A stretch of DNA of 38,417 bases from Candidatus Portnoybacteria bacterium RIFCSPLOWO2_01_FULL_43_11 (GTDB taxonomy: Bacteria; Patescibacteriota; Minisyncoccia; Portnoybacterales; UBA2143): the NCBI GenBank assembly GCA_001819605.1, contig MHNE01000015.1, positions 1 to 38,417 of the forward strand. Reading direction: 5' to 3'. Within the stretch, counting starts at the first letter, position 1. The number at the start of each line of letters is the position of its first letter. Made by a program: the position numbers and the translations under genes. Shown piece by piece: positions 7,126 through 15,654 of this stretch. The notes beneath the pieces were generated by a model. The model was not told where the DNA came from and did not search any database. It was given only the letters and a program-made list of their open reading frames with translations.

Positions 7126-8855
7126 CAAAAATCTCGGCTCTTTTGATTTTGGTTTTTATGTTTTTTATTTTGGTTTTTTCTTCCTGGAATGATTCTCTTA
7201 CCTTTGATGAAGTTGCTCATATTCCGGCCGGTTATTCGTATCTTAAAAAACAGGATTACCGCTTAAACCCCGAGCATCCGCCGCTTATAAAAGATTTAGC
7301 CGCTTTCCCTCTTTTATTTTTAAATCTTAATTTAAGAACCGATACGCCGGCTTGGCATAAATCAACCAACGACAGACAATGGGAAGTCGGAAATGATTTT
7401 CTCTATGAATCCGGAAATAATCCCGACCAAATCCTTCATTTTTCAAGACTGCCGATGATACTTCTGTCAATCTTTTTTGGTTGGCTGGTTTTTTATTGGG
7501 TAAGAAAAAGATACGGCGATAAAGTCGGTCTTCTGACTTTATTTTTCTACGCGATGTCTCCGACAATCATCGCTCATTCCCGCTATGTGACAACTGACAT
7601 CGGCGCCGGCCTTGGATTTTTTATGGGACTGATTACTTTTCTTAATTTTTTAAAAAATCAGACGAAGAAAAATCTTGTGATGGCCGGCTTAACTTTAGGT
7701 CTGGCTTCTCTTTTAAAATTTTCGATCATTCTTTTAATTCCGACTTACTTTATTCTAGCTGTTTTTTGGTTTATTCTTGAAGATTATAAAAACCTAAAAA
7801 CAACATTTTCTAATTTCTTTAAGATTATTTATAAACTTTTGCTCATCGGCCTTATTTCTATTCTCGTTATCTGGCCGGTTTATCAATTTCATGTTCTAAA
7901 CTATCCGCCGGAAATTCAACTTGAACACGCTAAAAGTATCTTGGGATCGGCTGACGCGCCCGGGGTTAATTTTATAATCAAAATTTCCGATAAACCGTTA
8001 ATTAGAGGACTCGCGCAGTATTTTTTGGGAGTGGCTATGGTTATTCAGCGCTCCGGCGGCGGAAATAATTTTTACTTTTTAGGCAAAGTCTCGTCAGCCG
8101 CCACCCCCTTTTATTTCCCTTTGCTTTATTTGGTAAAAGAACTTTTACCGCTTCATATCTTAACGCTCATCGCTCTTGTTATTTCTTTAAAAAATATTAT
8201 CTCTTCTCCGCGAAAAAAAATCAGCTCAATTAAAGAATGGCTAAGAAAAAATTTCGTTTTAGCCGCCAGCTTAATCTTTGTTTCCATTTATCTGATTCAG
8301 GCCATCACTGGAAACCTTAATATCGGCGTGCGTCATGTTATTCCGGCGCTCCCTTTTATCTGTTTTTTAACGGCCAAACAAATTGTCAGTTGGCTTGAAA
8401 AATCTTTTTGGAAAAAGGCAGTGGTTTTTGTTCTGCTTTTATGGATTTTAATTGAGACTCTTTGGGTTTTCCCTTTTTATCTTTCCTACTACAATGAGCT
8501 GGCCAAGGGAACAAAAAATGGCTATAAAATAGCCACTGATTCCAATTACGATTGGGGACAAGACTTAAAAAGATTAAAAGATTGGATAGATAATTATAAT
8601 ATTGATAAAATTTACCTTGATTATTTCGGCGGCGGCTCGCCAAAATATTATTTAGGAGAAAAATATGAGCCGTGGTGGTCAGCCAAAGGACAGCCAACCA
8701 AAGGCTGGTTCGCGGTTTCAATAAATCAGCTTCAAGGAGCTATGGCAAAACCGGTTAAGGGATTTGAGATAAAGCAGGAAGATACCTATTTATGGCTCAA
8801 AGACAAACAGCCGTTTTTCCGAGTCGGCACTTCAATTTTTATTTATCGGTTTTAA
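7113..8855 (+). CDS. Second GT39-family membrane glycosyltransferase
   Basis: 580 residues with about 10 membrane helices and an extracytoplasmic C-terminal domain (about 455-580, containing TDSNYDWGQDLKRLKDWI and YYLGEKYEPWW). The loop after helix 1 carries SLTFDEVAHIPAGYSYL and LNPEHPPLIKDLAAFPLL; the Asp-Glu in TFDE is the GT-C catalytic position, and the HPPL motif is typical of the phospholipid-carrier-dependent subgroup. Its sequence differs clearly from the upstream GT39 gene, so this is not a recent duplication. The ATG lies inside the upstream gene (13-base overlap). Its 3' end overlaps the convergent ftsQ gene by 17 bases, with no terminator between them. Confidence 0.87.
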   Translation: MDRITKISALLILVFMFFILVFSSWNDSLTFDEVAHIPAGYSYLKKQDYRLNPEHPPLIKDLAAFPLLFLNLNLRTDTPAWHKSTNDRQWEVGNDFLYESGNNPDQILHFSRLPMILLSIFFGWLVFYWVRKRYGDKVGLLTLFFYAMSPTIIAHSRYVTTDIGAGLGFFMGLITFLNFLKNQTKKNLVMAGLTLGLASLLKFSIILLIPTYFILAVFWFILEDYKNLKTTFSNFFKIIYKLLLIGLISILVIWPVYQFHVLNYPPEIQLEHAKSILGSADAPGVNFIIKISDKPLIRGLAQYFLGVAMVIQRSGGGNNFYFLGKVSSAATPFYFPLLYLVKELLPLHILTLIALVISLKNIISSPRKKISSIKEWLRKNFVLAASLIFVSIYLIQAITGNLNIGVRHVIPALPFICFLTAKQIVSWLEKSFWKKAVVFVLLLWILIETLWVFPFYLSYYNELAKGTKNGYKIATDSNYDWGQDLKRLKDWIDNYNIDKIYLDYFGGGSPKYYLGEKYEPWWSAKGQPTKGWFAVSINQLQGAMAKPVKGFEIKQEDTYLWLKDKQPFFRVGTSIFIYRF

Positions 8856-9798
8856 AATACGCCCTATTCTCTATTCTTAAATCTATATATTCTAAACCTT
8901 CCCGCGCTTCTTTAATTTCTTCTTCTAAAACCCGTTTTAAAACCTCAATTTGTTTATCAACCGGCTTTTGAGGATTAAAATAAATCCGCCAGCCAAGAGA
9001 AGTCATTATTCTCAAATCTTGAATTGAAATAATACTGAAATTAAGCCCTCTTATATTTAATATTTCCGGCAATTTTTCTTTAGCCGTTAAAATGAAATCC
9101 GTTAATTCCCGTGAAATCACTTGCTCTCCGATTCCGATATTCCGCTTTCTTAAATCATTGATAACTAAAATCAGACTGCCGTCCATAGCCGGCGATTCTT
9201 TATAAATAATTCCTTCTTTGTCAAGATAAAAACACTGGCCTCTTTCTTCCGTTTCAATAATTTCGGTAGTGGTATTATTCTCAATGCCGTTAAAAGCCGG
9301 CACCATCTTAATCTGACACCACACGCCGACAGATTCCCGTTCTTTAATTTTTATCTCTAAAATATTATTTGAGCCGTTGACTGAACTTTGTAAGTCTGTC
9401 TGACCCGAGTTAACCCATTTGATAAACATAGCGAGGCGGCCGAAAAAATCTAAATTAAATTTTTTATTGACCTCAACTGAAGCTATTTTTGGAAAAACTC
9501 CTAAAATATCCGCCTTTATTTCATGAACCGGGATTAAAATAAGACTCTTTAAGGGAATAATTCCTGAAAATTTTTCCGACAAAGAATTTTGAACGATATT
9601 TTCTATTTCTGAAACAGAAACGGATTCAGCTCCCTTTATCTCAATTTTTTCCACCCGTAAAAACGAAGAAAAAATAAAAAAGTAAATTAAACCGATAACC
9701 AAACAAAAAAATAACCCTCCGAAGATTATTATCTTAAGGCGGGATTTTTTTGTTTTAGAAGACCGTTTAACTTGATAAACTCCGCGCTTTTTCCTCAT
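8839..9798 (-). CDS. ftsQ: FtsQ/DivIB-type cell division protein (POTRA domain)
   Basis: 319 residues: a basic cytoplasmic tail (1-21), one membrane helix (about 22-46), then a POTRA domain (FLRVEKIEIKGAESVSVSEI...FPKIASVEVNKKF...ILEIKIKERESVGVWC) and the C-terminal beta domain (CFYLDKEGIIYKESP). This is the divisome scaffold that contacts FtsB/FtsL. Residues about 117-145 (9364-9450), between the strand 'SVEVNKKF' and the strand 'LEIKIKERE', are an extra segment containing WVNSGQTDLQSSVNG where homologues have a short turn; it looks like an in-frame insertion. The ATG overlaps the upstream 119-aa gene by 4 bases (ATGA), so the two are coupled. Confidence 0.85.
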   Translation of the reverse strand: MRKKRGVYQVKRSSKTKKSRLKIIIFGGLFFCLVIGLIYFFIFSSFLRVEKIEIKGAESVSVSEIENIVQNSLSEKFSGIIPLKSLILIPVHEIKADILGVFPKIASVEVNKKFNLDFFGRLAMFIKWVNSGQTDLQSSVNGSNNILEIKIKERESVGVWCQIKMVPAFNGIENNTTTEIIETEERGQCFYLDKEGIIYKESPAMDGSLILVINDLRKRNIGIGEQVISRELTDFILTAKEKLPEILNIRGLNFSIISIQDLRIMTSLGWRIYFNPQKPVDKQIEVLKRVLEEEIKEAREGLEYIDLRIENRAYFKTDK

Positions 9799-10154
9799 AA
9801 TGCTCTTCTTATAATTTTATACCAATCAGGATAATCAAAAATACCTTGAAAAATCACGCCAATAATCATTCCCTGAAAAATAGTCTCTTTTAAGACCGGC
9901 ACAATGTCAAAAATTCCTAAAAAAAATAAAGAAAGGCCAATCAACCAATGATGAAAATGAAGACGATATCGACCTATGTTTAATATTATTGATTTTATCC
10001 GGCCCGGTAAGCCGACTTTTTTGCCACCACCCCATCTGGCCAAAAAATAACCCGTCACTCCGGCAAGTGTAATCGGAAATGAAATAAAACTCAAAGCCCC
10101 TAATGAAGAAATTAAAAGTTTTTTATTTTTAAGTAATTTTATCTTTTCCCACAT
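9795..10154 (-). CDS. Small membrane protein with LHFHHW motif
   Basis: 119 residues with three likely membrane segments (about 13-38, 70-87 and 92-108). The central RLHFHHWLIGLSLFFLG motif, and the end GMIIGVIFQGIFDYPDWYKI, form a recognisable pattern that I associate with uncharacterised membrane proteins of Patescibacteria, but I know no function. The clustered His residues could bind a metal (inference). It overlaps serS upstream by 26 bases and ftsQ downstream by 4 bases, so it is translated with them. Its position between serS and ftsQ gives no firm clue. Confidence 0.7.
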   Translation of the reverse strand: MWEKIKLLKNKKLLISSLGALSFISFPITLAGVTGYFLARWGGGKKVGLPGRIKSIILNIGRYRLHFHHWLIGLSLFFLGIFDIVPVLKETIFQGMIIGVIFQGIFDYPDWYKIIRRAL

Positions 10155-11376
10155 ATTTTCTTAAAACTTTCGGCACCAGCACACTGCCGTCTTTTTGTTG
10201 ATAATTTTCTAAAATAGCGATAATTGTTCGGCCAATGGCCAAGGCAGTGGCGTTAAGCGTATGAACAAAAGATGTCTTATTTGTCTTTTGGTCCTTATAA
10301 CGAATATTAAGCCCTTGGGCTTGAAAATCAGAGGTATTTGAACAAGAATGCGTTTCCCGATACTGATTTTGGCCGGGCAGCCATGTCTCAATATCATACT
10401 GCTTTACGTCAATCCAGTCCATATCCCCGGCGCAAAGAAGCACCACTCTATAAGAAAGCCCTAATAACTGCATAATCATTTCTTCTTGAGCGAGTAAAAA
10501 ATCGTGCTCTTTTAAGGAATCTTTTGGCTTAGTAAACACAAACATCTCTACTTTATCAAATTGATGAACCCGTAAAATACCTTTAGTATCTTTACCATAA
10601 GAGCCGGCTTCGCGCCGAAAACAGGTGGAAAAACCCACATAACGCCGCGGCAGATCCTCTTCTTTAAAAATCTCATTCATATGCATCGGACCAACCGTAT
10701 GTTCGGCGCTGCCGATTAAATAAAGCTCGTCCTTGGGAATAAAATAACGTTCTTCTTCCATACCGGCTAAAAGACGGCCAGTTCCTCTATAAGGCCCGGG
10801 TTTAATCATCACCGGTGGCGCAATCGGAATAAATCCCTCTTTTATTAAAACATCAAAAGCTAATTGAATCAAAGCGAATTCCAATAAAACCGCTTCTCTT
10901 TTTAAATAACCGAAACGACTGCCCGAGACCTTAGCCGCTCTTTCTATGTCAATTAAATCTAATTTTTCCGCTATGGTCAAATAATCTTTTGGCTTAAAAT
11001 TAAACTTTGGCTTTTTGCCAACTTCACGCAAAACTTTATTGTCTTTTTCGTCTTTTCCTTCCGGCACCTCGTCAAGCGGCAAATTCGGCGCCTGCTGGAT
11101 TAAATTCTCCAGTTCTTTTTCGGTTTTTTCCAGTTCCGGCTCTAATGATTTTATTTGCTCTTTTATCTTTTTGGCATTTTTATGTTGTTCGCTGTTCGCT
11201 GTTCCTTGTTCGCTAATTCTATTCTGTTCTGCCCGCAGTTGCTCCACTTCCTGAAGCATTTCTCGCTTTTTTTTATCCAATTCCAAAAGCCAATCAATAT
11301 CAACCTTGACCTGTTTTTTCCGACAACCCTCTTTTACTTTCTCCGGATTTTCACGGATGAATTTGATGTCGAGCAT
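10129..11376 (-). CDS. serS: Seryl-tRNA synthetase
   Basis: 415 residues from the ATG at 11376 (MLDIKFIRENPEKVKEG, the standard N-terminus); an in-frame TTG at 11388 is less likely. It attaches serine to tRNA-Ser (and starts selenocysteine charging where present). The N-terminal coiled-coil arm (about 25-100) binds the tRNA, and the class II core has motif 2 FRREAGSYGKDTKGILRVHQ and motif 3 near NATALAIGRTIIAILENYQ. In the descending helix of the arm, residues about 49-65 (QNRISEQGTANSEQHK) are encoded by an AGCGAACA-type micro-repeat (11183-11230), also found in lysS. It follows lysS by 47 bases, which contain a hairpin (11388-11413). Confidence 0.96.
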   Translation of the reverse strand: MLDIKFIRENPEKVKEGCRKKQVKVDIDWLLELDKKKREMLQEVEQLRAEQNRISEQGTANSEQHKNAKKIKEQIKSLEPELEKTEKELENLIQQAPNLPLDEVPEGKDEKDNKVLREVGKKPKFNFKPKDYLTIAEKLDLIDIERAAKVSGSRFGYLKREAVLLEFALIQLAFDVLIKEGFIPIAPPVMIKPGPYRGTGRLLAGMEEERYFIPKDELYLIGSAEHTVGPMHMNEIFKEEDLPRRYVGFSTCFRREAGSYGKDTKGILRVHQFDKVEMFVFTKPKDSLKEHDFLLAQEEMIMQLLGLSYRVVLLCAGDMDWIDVKQYDIETWLPGQNQYRETHSCSNTSDFQAQGLNIRYKDQKTNKTSFVHTLNATALAIGRTIIAILENYQQKDGSVLVPKVLRKYVGKDKIT

Positions 11377-11387
11377 AATAATTTTCA

Positions 11388-11413
11388 ACAGCGAAGAAAT
11401 ATGTCTTCGCTGT
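11388..11413 (-). other. Hairpin between lysS and serS
   Basis: Perfect 10-bp stem ACAGCGAAGA (11388-11397) / TCTTCGCTGT (11404-11413) with a 6-base loop in the short gap between lysS and serS. No T-run follows, so it is more likely an mRNA stability or processing hairpin, or another repeat remnant (the arm resembles the ACAGCGAACA micro-repeat), than a terminator. Confidence 0.5.
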
Positions 11414-11423
11414 CCGCTTCATT

Positions 11424-12899
11424 TTATTTCGGCCTCATCAAAGGAAATAAAATTATTTCCCGCAAGCTGTGCGAATCGGTTAAAAGAGCGGCTAAACGGT
11501 CCAAGCCCATGCCAAAGCCCGCCGCCGGCGGCATGCCGTATTCCAAGGCCTCAATAAAGTCTTTATCGTATCTTTGCGCTTCGTCGTCTCCGCCTTTCCT
11601 GTGTTTTTCCTGCTCTTTAAATCTTTTATCCTGCTCCAAAGGATCGTTTAATTCTGAAAAAGCGTTATTTAATTCAATTCCGCCGGCAATCAACTGAAAC
11701 CGGGCTGCCTTAGTCAAATCCCCCTCAACCGATTTAGCCAAAGGCGTCATTTCAATCGGATGATTAATCACAAAACACGGCTGAATTAATTTCGGCCTGA
11801 CTGTTTTTTTATACAACTCATCAATTATTTTACAACGCGGGTCTTTAGATTCTATTTTTAAGTCAAATTCTTTTACCTTTTGACGCAAGTCTTTTGTCTC
11901 TGTTTTTTCAATGTCTATCCGACATTCTTTTTTTATTAAGTCTTGAAATTTAATCCGCGGCCAAGGTCTTTCAAAGTTTATTTTATGATTTTGATAGTTA
12001 ATCGTTGTCTGTTGTTCGCTGTTTGCCAATATCTGCTTTAACAGATATTCAAACATCTCTTCAATCATCTCCATTAAATCCTCATAATCAGCGTAAGCCC
12101 AATAAAATTCAAGCATGGTAAAATCAGGGTTATGAGAAAAATCAACGCCTTCGTTTCTAAAACAACGGCCGATTTCATAGACTTTTTCAAAACCGCCGAC
12201 TAACAACCTTTTTAAAAAAAGCTCCGGCGCTACCCTAAGATACAAATCAAAATCCAAGGCATTGAGATATGTTTTAAAAGGTCTGGCCGAGGCGCCCCCG
12301 GGAATTAACTGAAGAATCGGCGTCTCTACTTCAATAAATCCCTGTTTTTCTAAAAATTCTCTGATAGATTTAATAATCTGGTTGCGGACTAAAAATTTTT
12401 CCCGGACATCTCTATTCATCGCTAAATCCAGATATCTTTTTCGAAATCTCTCCTCCACATCCTTTAGGCCGTGCCACTTCTCCGGCAAAGGTAAAAGAGT
12501 TTTGGTTAAAATCCGGTAATCTTTGACCAACAAAGTCCTCTCGCCTTTTTTAGTCAAAAAAACCTCGCCTTTGGCTTCAATAAAATCGCCAATGTCAAAA
12601 TTATCCAAAAAAAACTTATATTTTTTTTCGCCCAGCCGGTCTTTTTTAAAATAAAGCTGGAATTTGGCTGCGGCGTCTTCAATATGCGCGAAAGTTGAAC
12701 CGCCATGCTCACGAATATTTCTCAAGCGACTGGCCAAAACTACCTGACTCTTTTGACTGGATAAATTCTTAAAATCATCAAAAACTTCTCTGCAGGTATG
12801 AGTCCGTTTAGTTTTAGCCGGATAAGGATTTAAACCTTCTTGGCGGATATTTTCCAGTTTCTTTAAACGAGTTTTTCTAATAGATTGAACAGAAGACAT
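11424..12899 (-). CDS. lysS: Lysyl-tRNA synthetase, class II
   Basis: 491 residues. The N-terminal OB anticodon-binding domain (about 50-140; LRNIREHGGSTFAHIEDAAAKFQLY) precedes the class II catalytic core with motif 1 (FLEKQGFIEVETPIL), motif 2 (IGRCFRNEGVDFSHNPDFTM) and motif 3 (GFGMGLDRLAALL). Residues about 290-300 (ANSEQQTTINYQN) look like a short insertion encoded by 12001-12030 and share 13 identical bases with the serS micro-repeat. The protein starts 10 bases after greA stops, forming the greA-lysS-serS run. Confidence 0.96.
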   Translation of the reverse strand: MSSVQSIRKTRLKKLENIRQEGLNPYPAKTKRTHTCREVFDDFKNLSSQKSQVVLASRLRNIREHGGSTFAHIEDAAAKFQLYFKKDRLGEKKYKFFLDNFDIGDFIEAKGEVFLTKKGERTLLVKDYRILTKTLLPLPEKWHGLKDVEERFRKRYLDLAMNRDVREKFLVRNQIIKSIREFLEKQGFIEVETPILQLIPGGASARPFKTYLNALDFDLYLRVAPELFLKRLLVGGFEKVYEIGRCFRNEGVDFSHNPDFTMLEFYWAYADYEDLMEMIEEMFEYLLKQILANSEQQTTINYQNHKINFERPWPRIKFQDLIKKECRIDIEKTETKDLRQKVKEFDLKIESKDPRCKIIDELYKKTVRPKLIQPCFVINHPIEMTPLAKSVEGDLTKAARFQLIAGGIELNNAFSELNDPLEQDKRFKEQEKHRKGGDDEAQRYDKDFIEALEYGMPPAAGFGMGLDRLAALLTDSHSLREIILFPLMRPK

Positions 12900-12909
12900 A
12901 TTATAGGAA

Positions 12910-13371
12910 TTATTTGATATTTACTATTTTATACCTAACTTTTTTTCCGGGTATTTCTACATCAACCACATCGCCGACCTCGTGACCCAAAAAGGCTTTG
13001 CCCAGAGGCGATTCGTTAGAAATTTTTCCCTGACTTGGTTCGGCCTCTTGGGAACCGACAATGTTAAATACGTGTTTTCTAAGACTTGACCTGACTTCAA
13101 TCACGGACCCCAGACCGACTTTCTTTTTAGAACCGGTGTCTTTGCCCGGCTGAATAACAATTATATTTCTAATCATATCTTCCAATTCTAAAATTCTTCC
13201 TTCATTAAATGACTGCGCTTCTTTCGCAGCCGAATATTCCGTATTTTCGCTTAAATCTCCTAATGACTTGGCTTCTTCCAATCTTTTAGCTATCTCTTGC
13301 CGTTTTTCAATTTTTCTCTCTTTTAATTCATTTTTTAACTTTTGAAGACCTTCTGGAGTAATGTATTTCAT
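12910..13371 (-). CDS. greA: Transcription elongation factor GreA
   Basis: 153 residues, typical GreA length. The N-terminal coiled coil (1-75) has the acidic tip GDLSENTEYSAAKE that enters the RNA polymerase secondary channel and stimulates transcript cleavage, rescuing backtracked complexes. The C-terminal FKBP-like domain contains ESPLGKAFLGHEVGDVVDVEIP. Loss of the tip Asp/Glu pair would indicate a Gfh-type inhibitor, but both are present. It is the first gene of greA-lysS-serS-119aa-ftsQ. Just upstream lies the large palindrome at 13392-13645, whose outermost arm includes a TACAAT box that could be the -10. Confidence 0.96.
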   Translation of the reverse strand: MKYITPEGLQKLKNELKERKIEKRQEIAKRLEEAKSLGDLSENTEYSAAKEAQSFNEGRILELEDMIRNIIVIQPGKDTGSKKKVGLGSVIEVRSSLRKHVFNIVGSQEAEPSQGKISNESPLGKAFLGHEVGDVVDVEIPGKKVRYKIVNIK

Positions 13372-13391
13372 CTTTTTAGTGTCTTATATAT

Positions 13392-13645
13392 TGTAAGAAA
13401 TCCAACCGTTGTTTACATTTCTTGAGAAAAGAGCAGAAAATCTTTTCCCAACCAGCATATTGGAGCAATAGAGACAAATTACCGAAGCGAGCGAGAGGGA
13501 GACCGAAACTGCGGGAGCGAAGCGACCAAATTTCGGAGGGTTCCCCGAAGCGAGCGAGGATAATTTACCTATTGCGAAGATCCGGCTGGCGGGAAAAGAT
13601 TTTCTGCTGAATATAAAAATCTAAACAACACTCGTAATTCTTACA
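13392..13645. repeat. Long compound palindrome between PBP2 and greA (element P1)
   Basis: About 254 bp, folding into one long interrupted hairpin. Paired segments from outside in: 13392-13399/13638-13645; 13409-13416/13622-13629; a perfect 17-bp stem 13433-13449/13591-13607; 13452-13456/13585-13589; 13465-13471/13569-13575; 13476-13481/13561-13566; and 13503-13508/13531-13536. The internal loops are purine-rich, and CGAAGCGAGCGAG occurs identically in both sides of one loop (13483-13495 and 13546-13558). The apical region contains GCGAAGC, a sequence known to form a very stable DNA mini-hairpin. The element starts 9 bases after the PBP2 stop. A 62-codon frame inside it is not a gene. Confidence 0.8.
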
Positions 13646-13653
13646 TAAGAATT

Positions 13654-15654
13654 TTACCGACTAAACCACCATTCAAATACTTCCTTAGCTACCGGCACAG
13701 CCGCCCGGTGCCCTTCGCCGCCTCCTTCAACCACCACGGCTAAAGCGATTTCCGGGTTTTCATAAGGGGCAAACCCGGTAAACCAAGCATGAGTTTTATC
13801 AGAAACGCCAAATTGAGCTGTGCCGGTCTTTCCGGCCGCTCTTACGGGCAATGTCCCTAAAGCCTGAACTGAACCGGAAATAACCGATTCGCGCATTCCT
13901 TTTCGCACTATGGCTAAATTTTCTGAACTGATAAAATTTTCCCGGATAATTTTTGGCTCGATGTCTTTTATGGTATTTTTCTCTGAATCCATAATTTTGT
14001 CAACTATCTGCGGCTGATATAAAATCCCGTTGTTCGCAATGGCCGCGGTGGCCAAGGCCATCTGAAGCGGCGTAACCATTATGTCTCCCTGACCAATAGA
14101 GGCATGGTAAGTATCGCCGATATACCATTTTTCTTTCTTGGTTTCTTCTTTCCAGTTTTCGTCAGGAATCAAACCGTCTTCTTCAAAAGGCAAATCTATA
14201 TCAGTCAATTCACCCAAACCGAATAATTGAAGGTATTTTTTAATTCTATAAATGCCTAAACCATCTATATTTCCGTAGCCGCCTCCGACAGTGTAAAAAT
14301 AAACATTGCAGGATTCGGCGATTGCCTTTATTATATCAGTTAATCCGTGAATTTTCCAATCTGAAAAGGTATAGACGACTTGCGGATTATACGGATTGAC
14401 CACGGAAATTTCGCCCTGACTGTCATTGATTTTCTGACTGGGGCTGACTATTCTTTCTTCAAGAGCCGCGCTGCCGATTAAGGGCTTAATGATTGAACCG
14501 GGCGGATATTGTCCGGCTATTGCCCGGTTAAAAAGCGGTTGGTCGGGATTCTTAATCAAAGCGTCGTAATCAGCCGAAGAAATGCCTTGAGAAAAAATAT
14601 TATTATCAAAAGCGGGAAAACTTACCAAAGCGAGAATACCGCCATTTTTTACGTCAACAACTACGGCAGCCGCTTTTGTAACTTTTCCGCCCGGAGCGGA
14701 AATTTGACCAATTATTCTATTCAAACTCTGATAAAGTTTATCCTGCAGTCCTTTATCAATAAAAAGACCCAGACTTTGACCCGGCTCAGATGGCTTAAGC
14801 GCTAAGAATTTCCGGCTTTGTCCGAAAACATCCACCTCTATTTCTTCTTTTCCGGCCTCTCCTCTTAATAATTCCTCGTACTGAAGCTCTAAACCGGTTT
14901 TGCCGATCTCGTCATCCGGCCCGTATGAAAATTGAGACCCCAAATCAGCTGAATTAATCTCTCCCGTATAACCCAAAACATGAGAAAGAATCGGAGCTTC
15001 ATTTTCTCCTAAAATATATTGACGATGAATATTTCTGACCAGTCTCACGCCTGGCCACTCGCTGACCAAACTCTCCAGAACCAAAGCGGCTGACTGTTCT
15101 ATGTTTTTTACTAAAACTACCTGGGCTGTTTTGCCTTGAGCTTCTTTTATCTTTTTTTTAAACTCTTCTGATTTGTTGCCTGCTTTAGGAATTTTTTCTT
15201 CGCTCCGCGCTAAAGAATTTTTCTCCTGGTTTTCCCTTAAAATAACACTTATTTCTTTTAGAATCTCTTCTTGAACTGAAGCTGAATTTACCAGAAAATC
15301 CGCTAAATTAACCCTTAAATCAAAAGCCGGAACATTATAAACCAAAGGATCTCCGTAACGGTCATAAATAATGCCCCGGGGCGCGGCTAAAGAATATGTT
15401 TTAATTCTATTCCCTTCGGCTAAGTTCCTGTAATATTCACCCTTGATAATCTGAAGATACCCGGTCCGGATAAATAAAGCAAAAAGAGCGCTGACTATTA
15501 AAATATAAAAAAGGATAAAATTACGCGCTTTAATAGGCTGTTCTAATTTCCCTTTATCTTCCAAGGAACGAATGGCCTCGGCGTCTAAAAAAATCTCCTC
15601 GGCTTCAATGTTTTCATCTGAATTGTTTTTGATAGAATATTTTTTTAATCCCAT
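13654..15654 (-). CDS. mrdA: Penicillin-binding protein 2, peptidoglycan transpeptidase of elongation
   Basis: 666 residues: an acidic cytoplasmic tail, one membrane helix (about 43-63), the dimerisation/pedestal domain (about 85-300), then the transpeptidase domain with SxxK Ser387-IIK390 (GQYPPGSIIKP), SxN Ser448-CN (AESCNVYF) and KTG 609-611 (AAGKTGTAQ). Together these define a class B PBP that cross-links peptidoglycan during side-wall growth. The N-terminal segment APRGIIYDRYGDPL is the usual family motif. It follows mreC and mreD, the classic rod-shape cluster, which supports PBP2 rather than PBP3. Its ATG overlaps mreD by 41 bases. RodA is not in the window. Confidence 0.94.
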   Translation of the reverse strand: MGLKKYSIKNNSDENIEAEEIFLDAEAIRSLEDKGKLEQPIKARNFILFYILIVSALFALFIRTGYLQIIKGEYYRNLAEGNRIKTYSLAAPRGIIYDRYGDPLVYNVPAFDLRVNLADFLVNSASVQEEILKEISVILRENQEKNSLARSEEKIPKAGNKSEEFKKKIKEAQGKTAQVVLVKNIEQSAALVLESLVSEWPGVRLVRNIHRQYILGENEAPILSHVLGYTGEINSADLGSQFSYGPDDEIGKTGLELQYEELLRGEAGKEEIEVDVFGQSRKFLALKPSEPGQSLGLFIDKGLQDKLYQSLNRIIGQISAPGGKVTKAAAVVVDVKNGGILALVSFPAFDNNIFSQGISSADYDALIKNPDQPLFNRAIAGQYPPGSIIKPLIGSAALEERIVSPSQKINDSQGEISVVNPYNPQVVYTFSDWKIHGLTDIIKAIAESCNVYFYTVGGGYGNIDGLGIYRIKKYLQLFGLGELTDIDLPFEEDGLIPDENWKEETKKEKWYIGDTYHASIGQGDIMVTPLQMALATAAIANNGILYQPQIVDKIMDSEKNTIKDIEPKIIRENFISSENLAIVRKGMRESVISGSVQALGTLPVRAAGKTGTAQFGVSDKTHAWFTGFAPYENPEIALAVVVEGGGEGHRAAVPVAKEVFEWWFSR

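Noticed and set aside
8839-8855. Sequencing error at the 17-base convergent overlap of GT39 and ftsQ
   Set aside because: Both proteins end plausibly, and short convergent overlaps fit the compact genome.
11155-11697. 180-codon plus-strand frame opposite serS/lysS
   Set aside because: It is antisense to two well-supported synthetase genes and has no family resemblance; a shadow frame.
13372-13400. Definite greA promoter
   Set aside because: TACAAT and TATAAG boxes exist, but neither has a -35 at acceptable spacing, so only a possibility is noted under greA.
13422-13610. A 62-codon frame on the plus strand between PBP2 and greA
   Set aside because: It lies entirely inside palindrome P1; the Arg/Lys-rich peptide is a by-product of GCGAGCGA repeats, and no ribosome binding site is present.
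15130-15250. Possible in-frame element in PBP2 (SLARSEEKIPKAGNKSEEF region)
   Set aside because: CTTTAG/CTAAAG can pair, but the arms are only 6 bp and PBP2 pedestal loops vary naturally; not enough to call an insertion.
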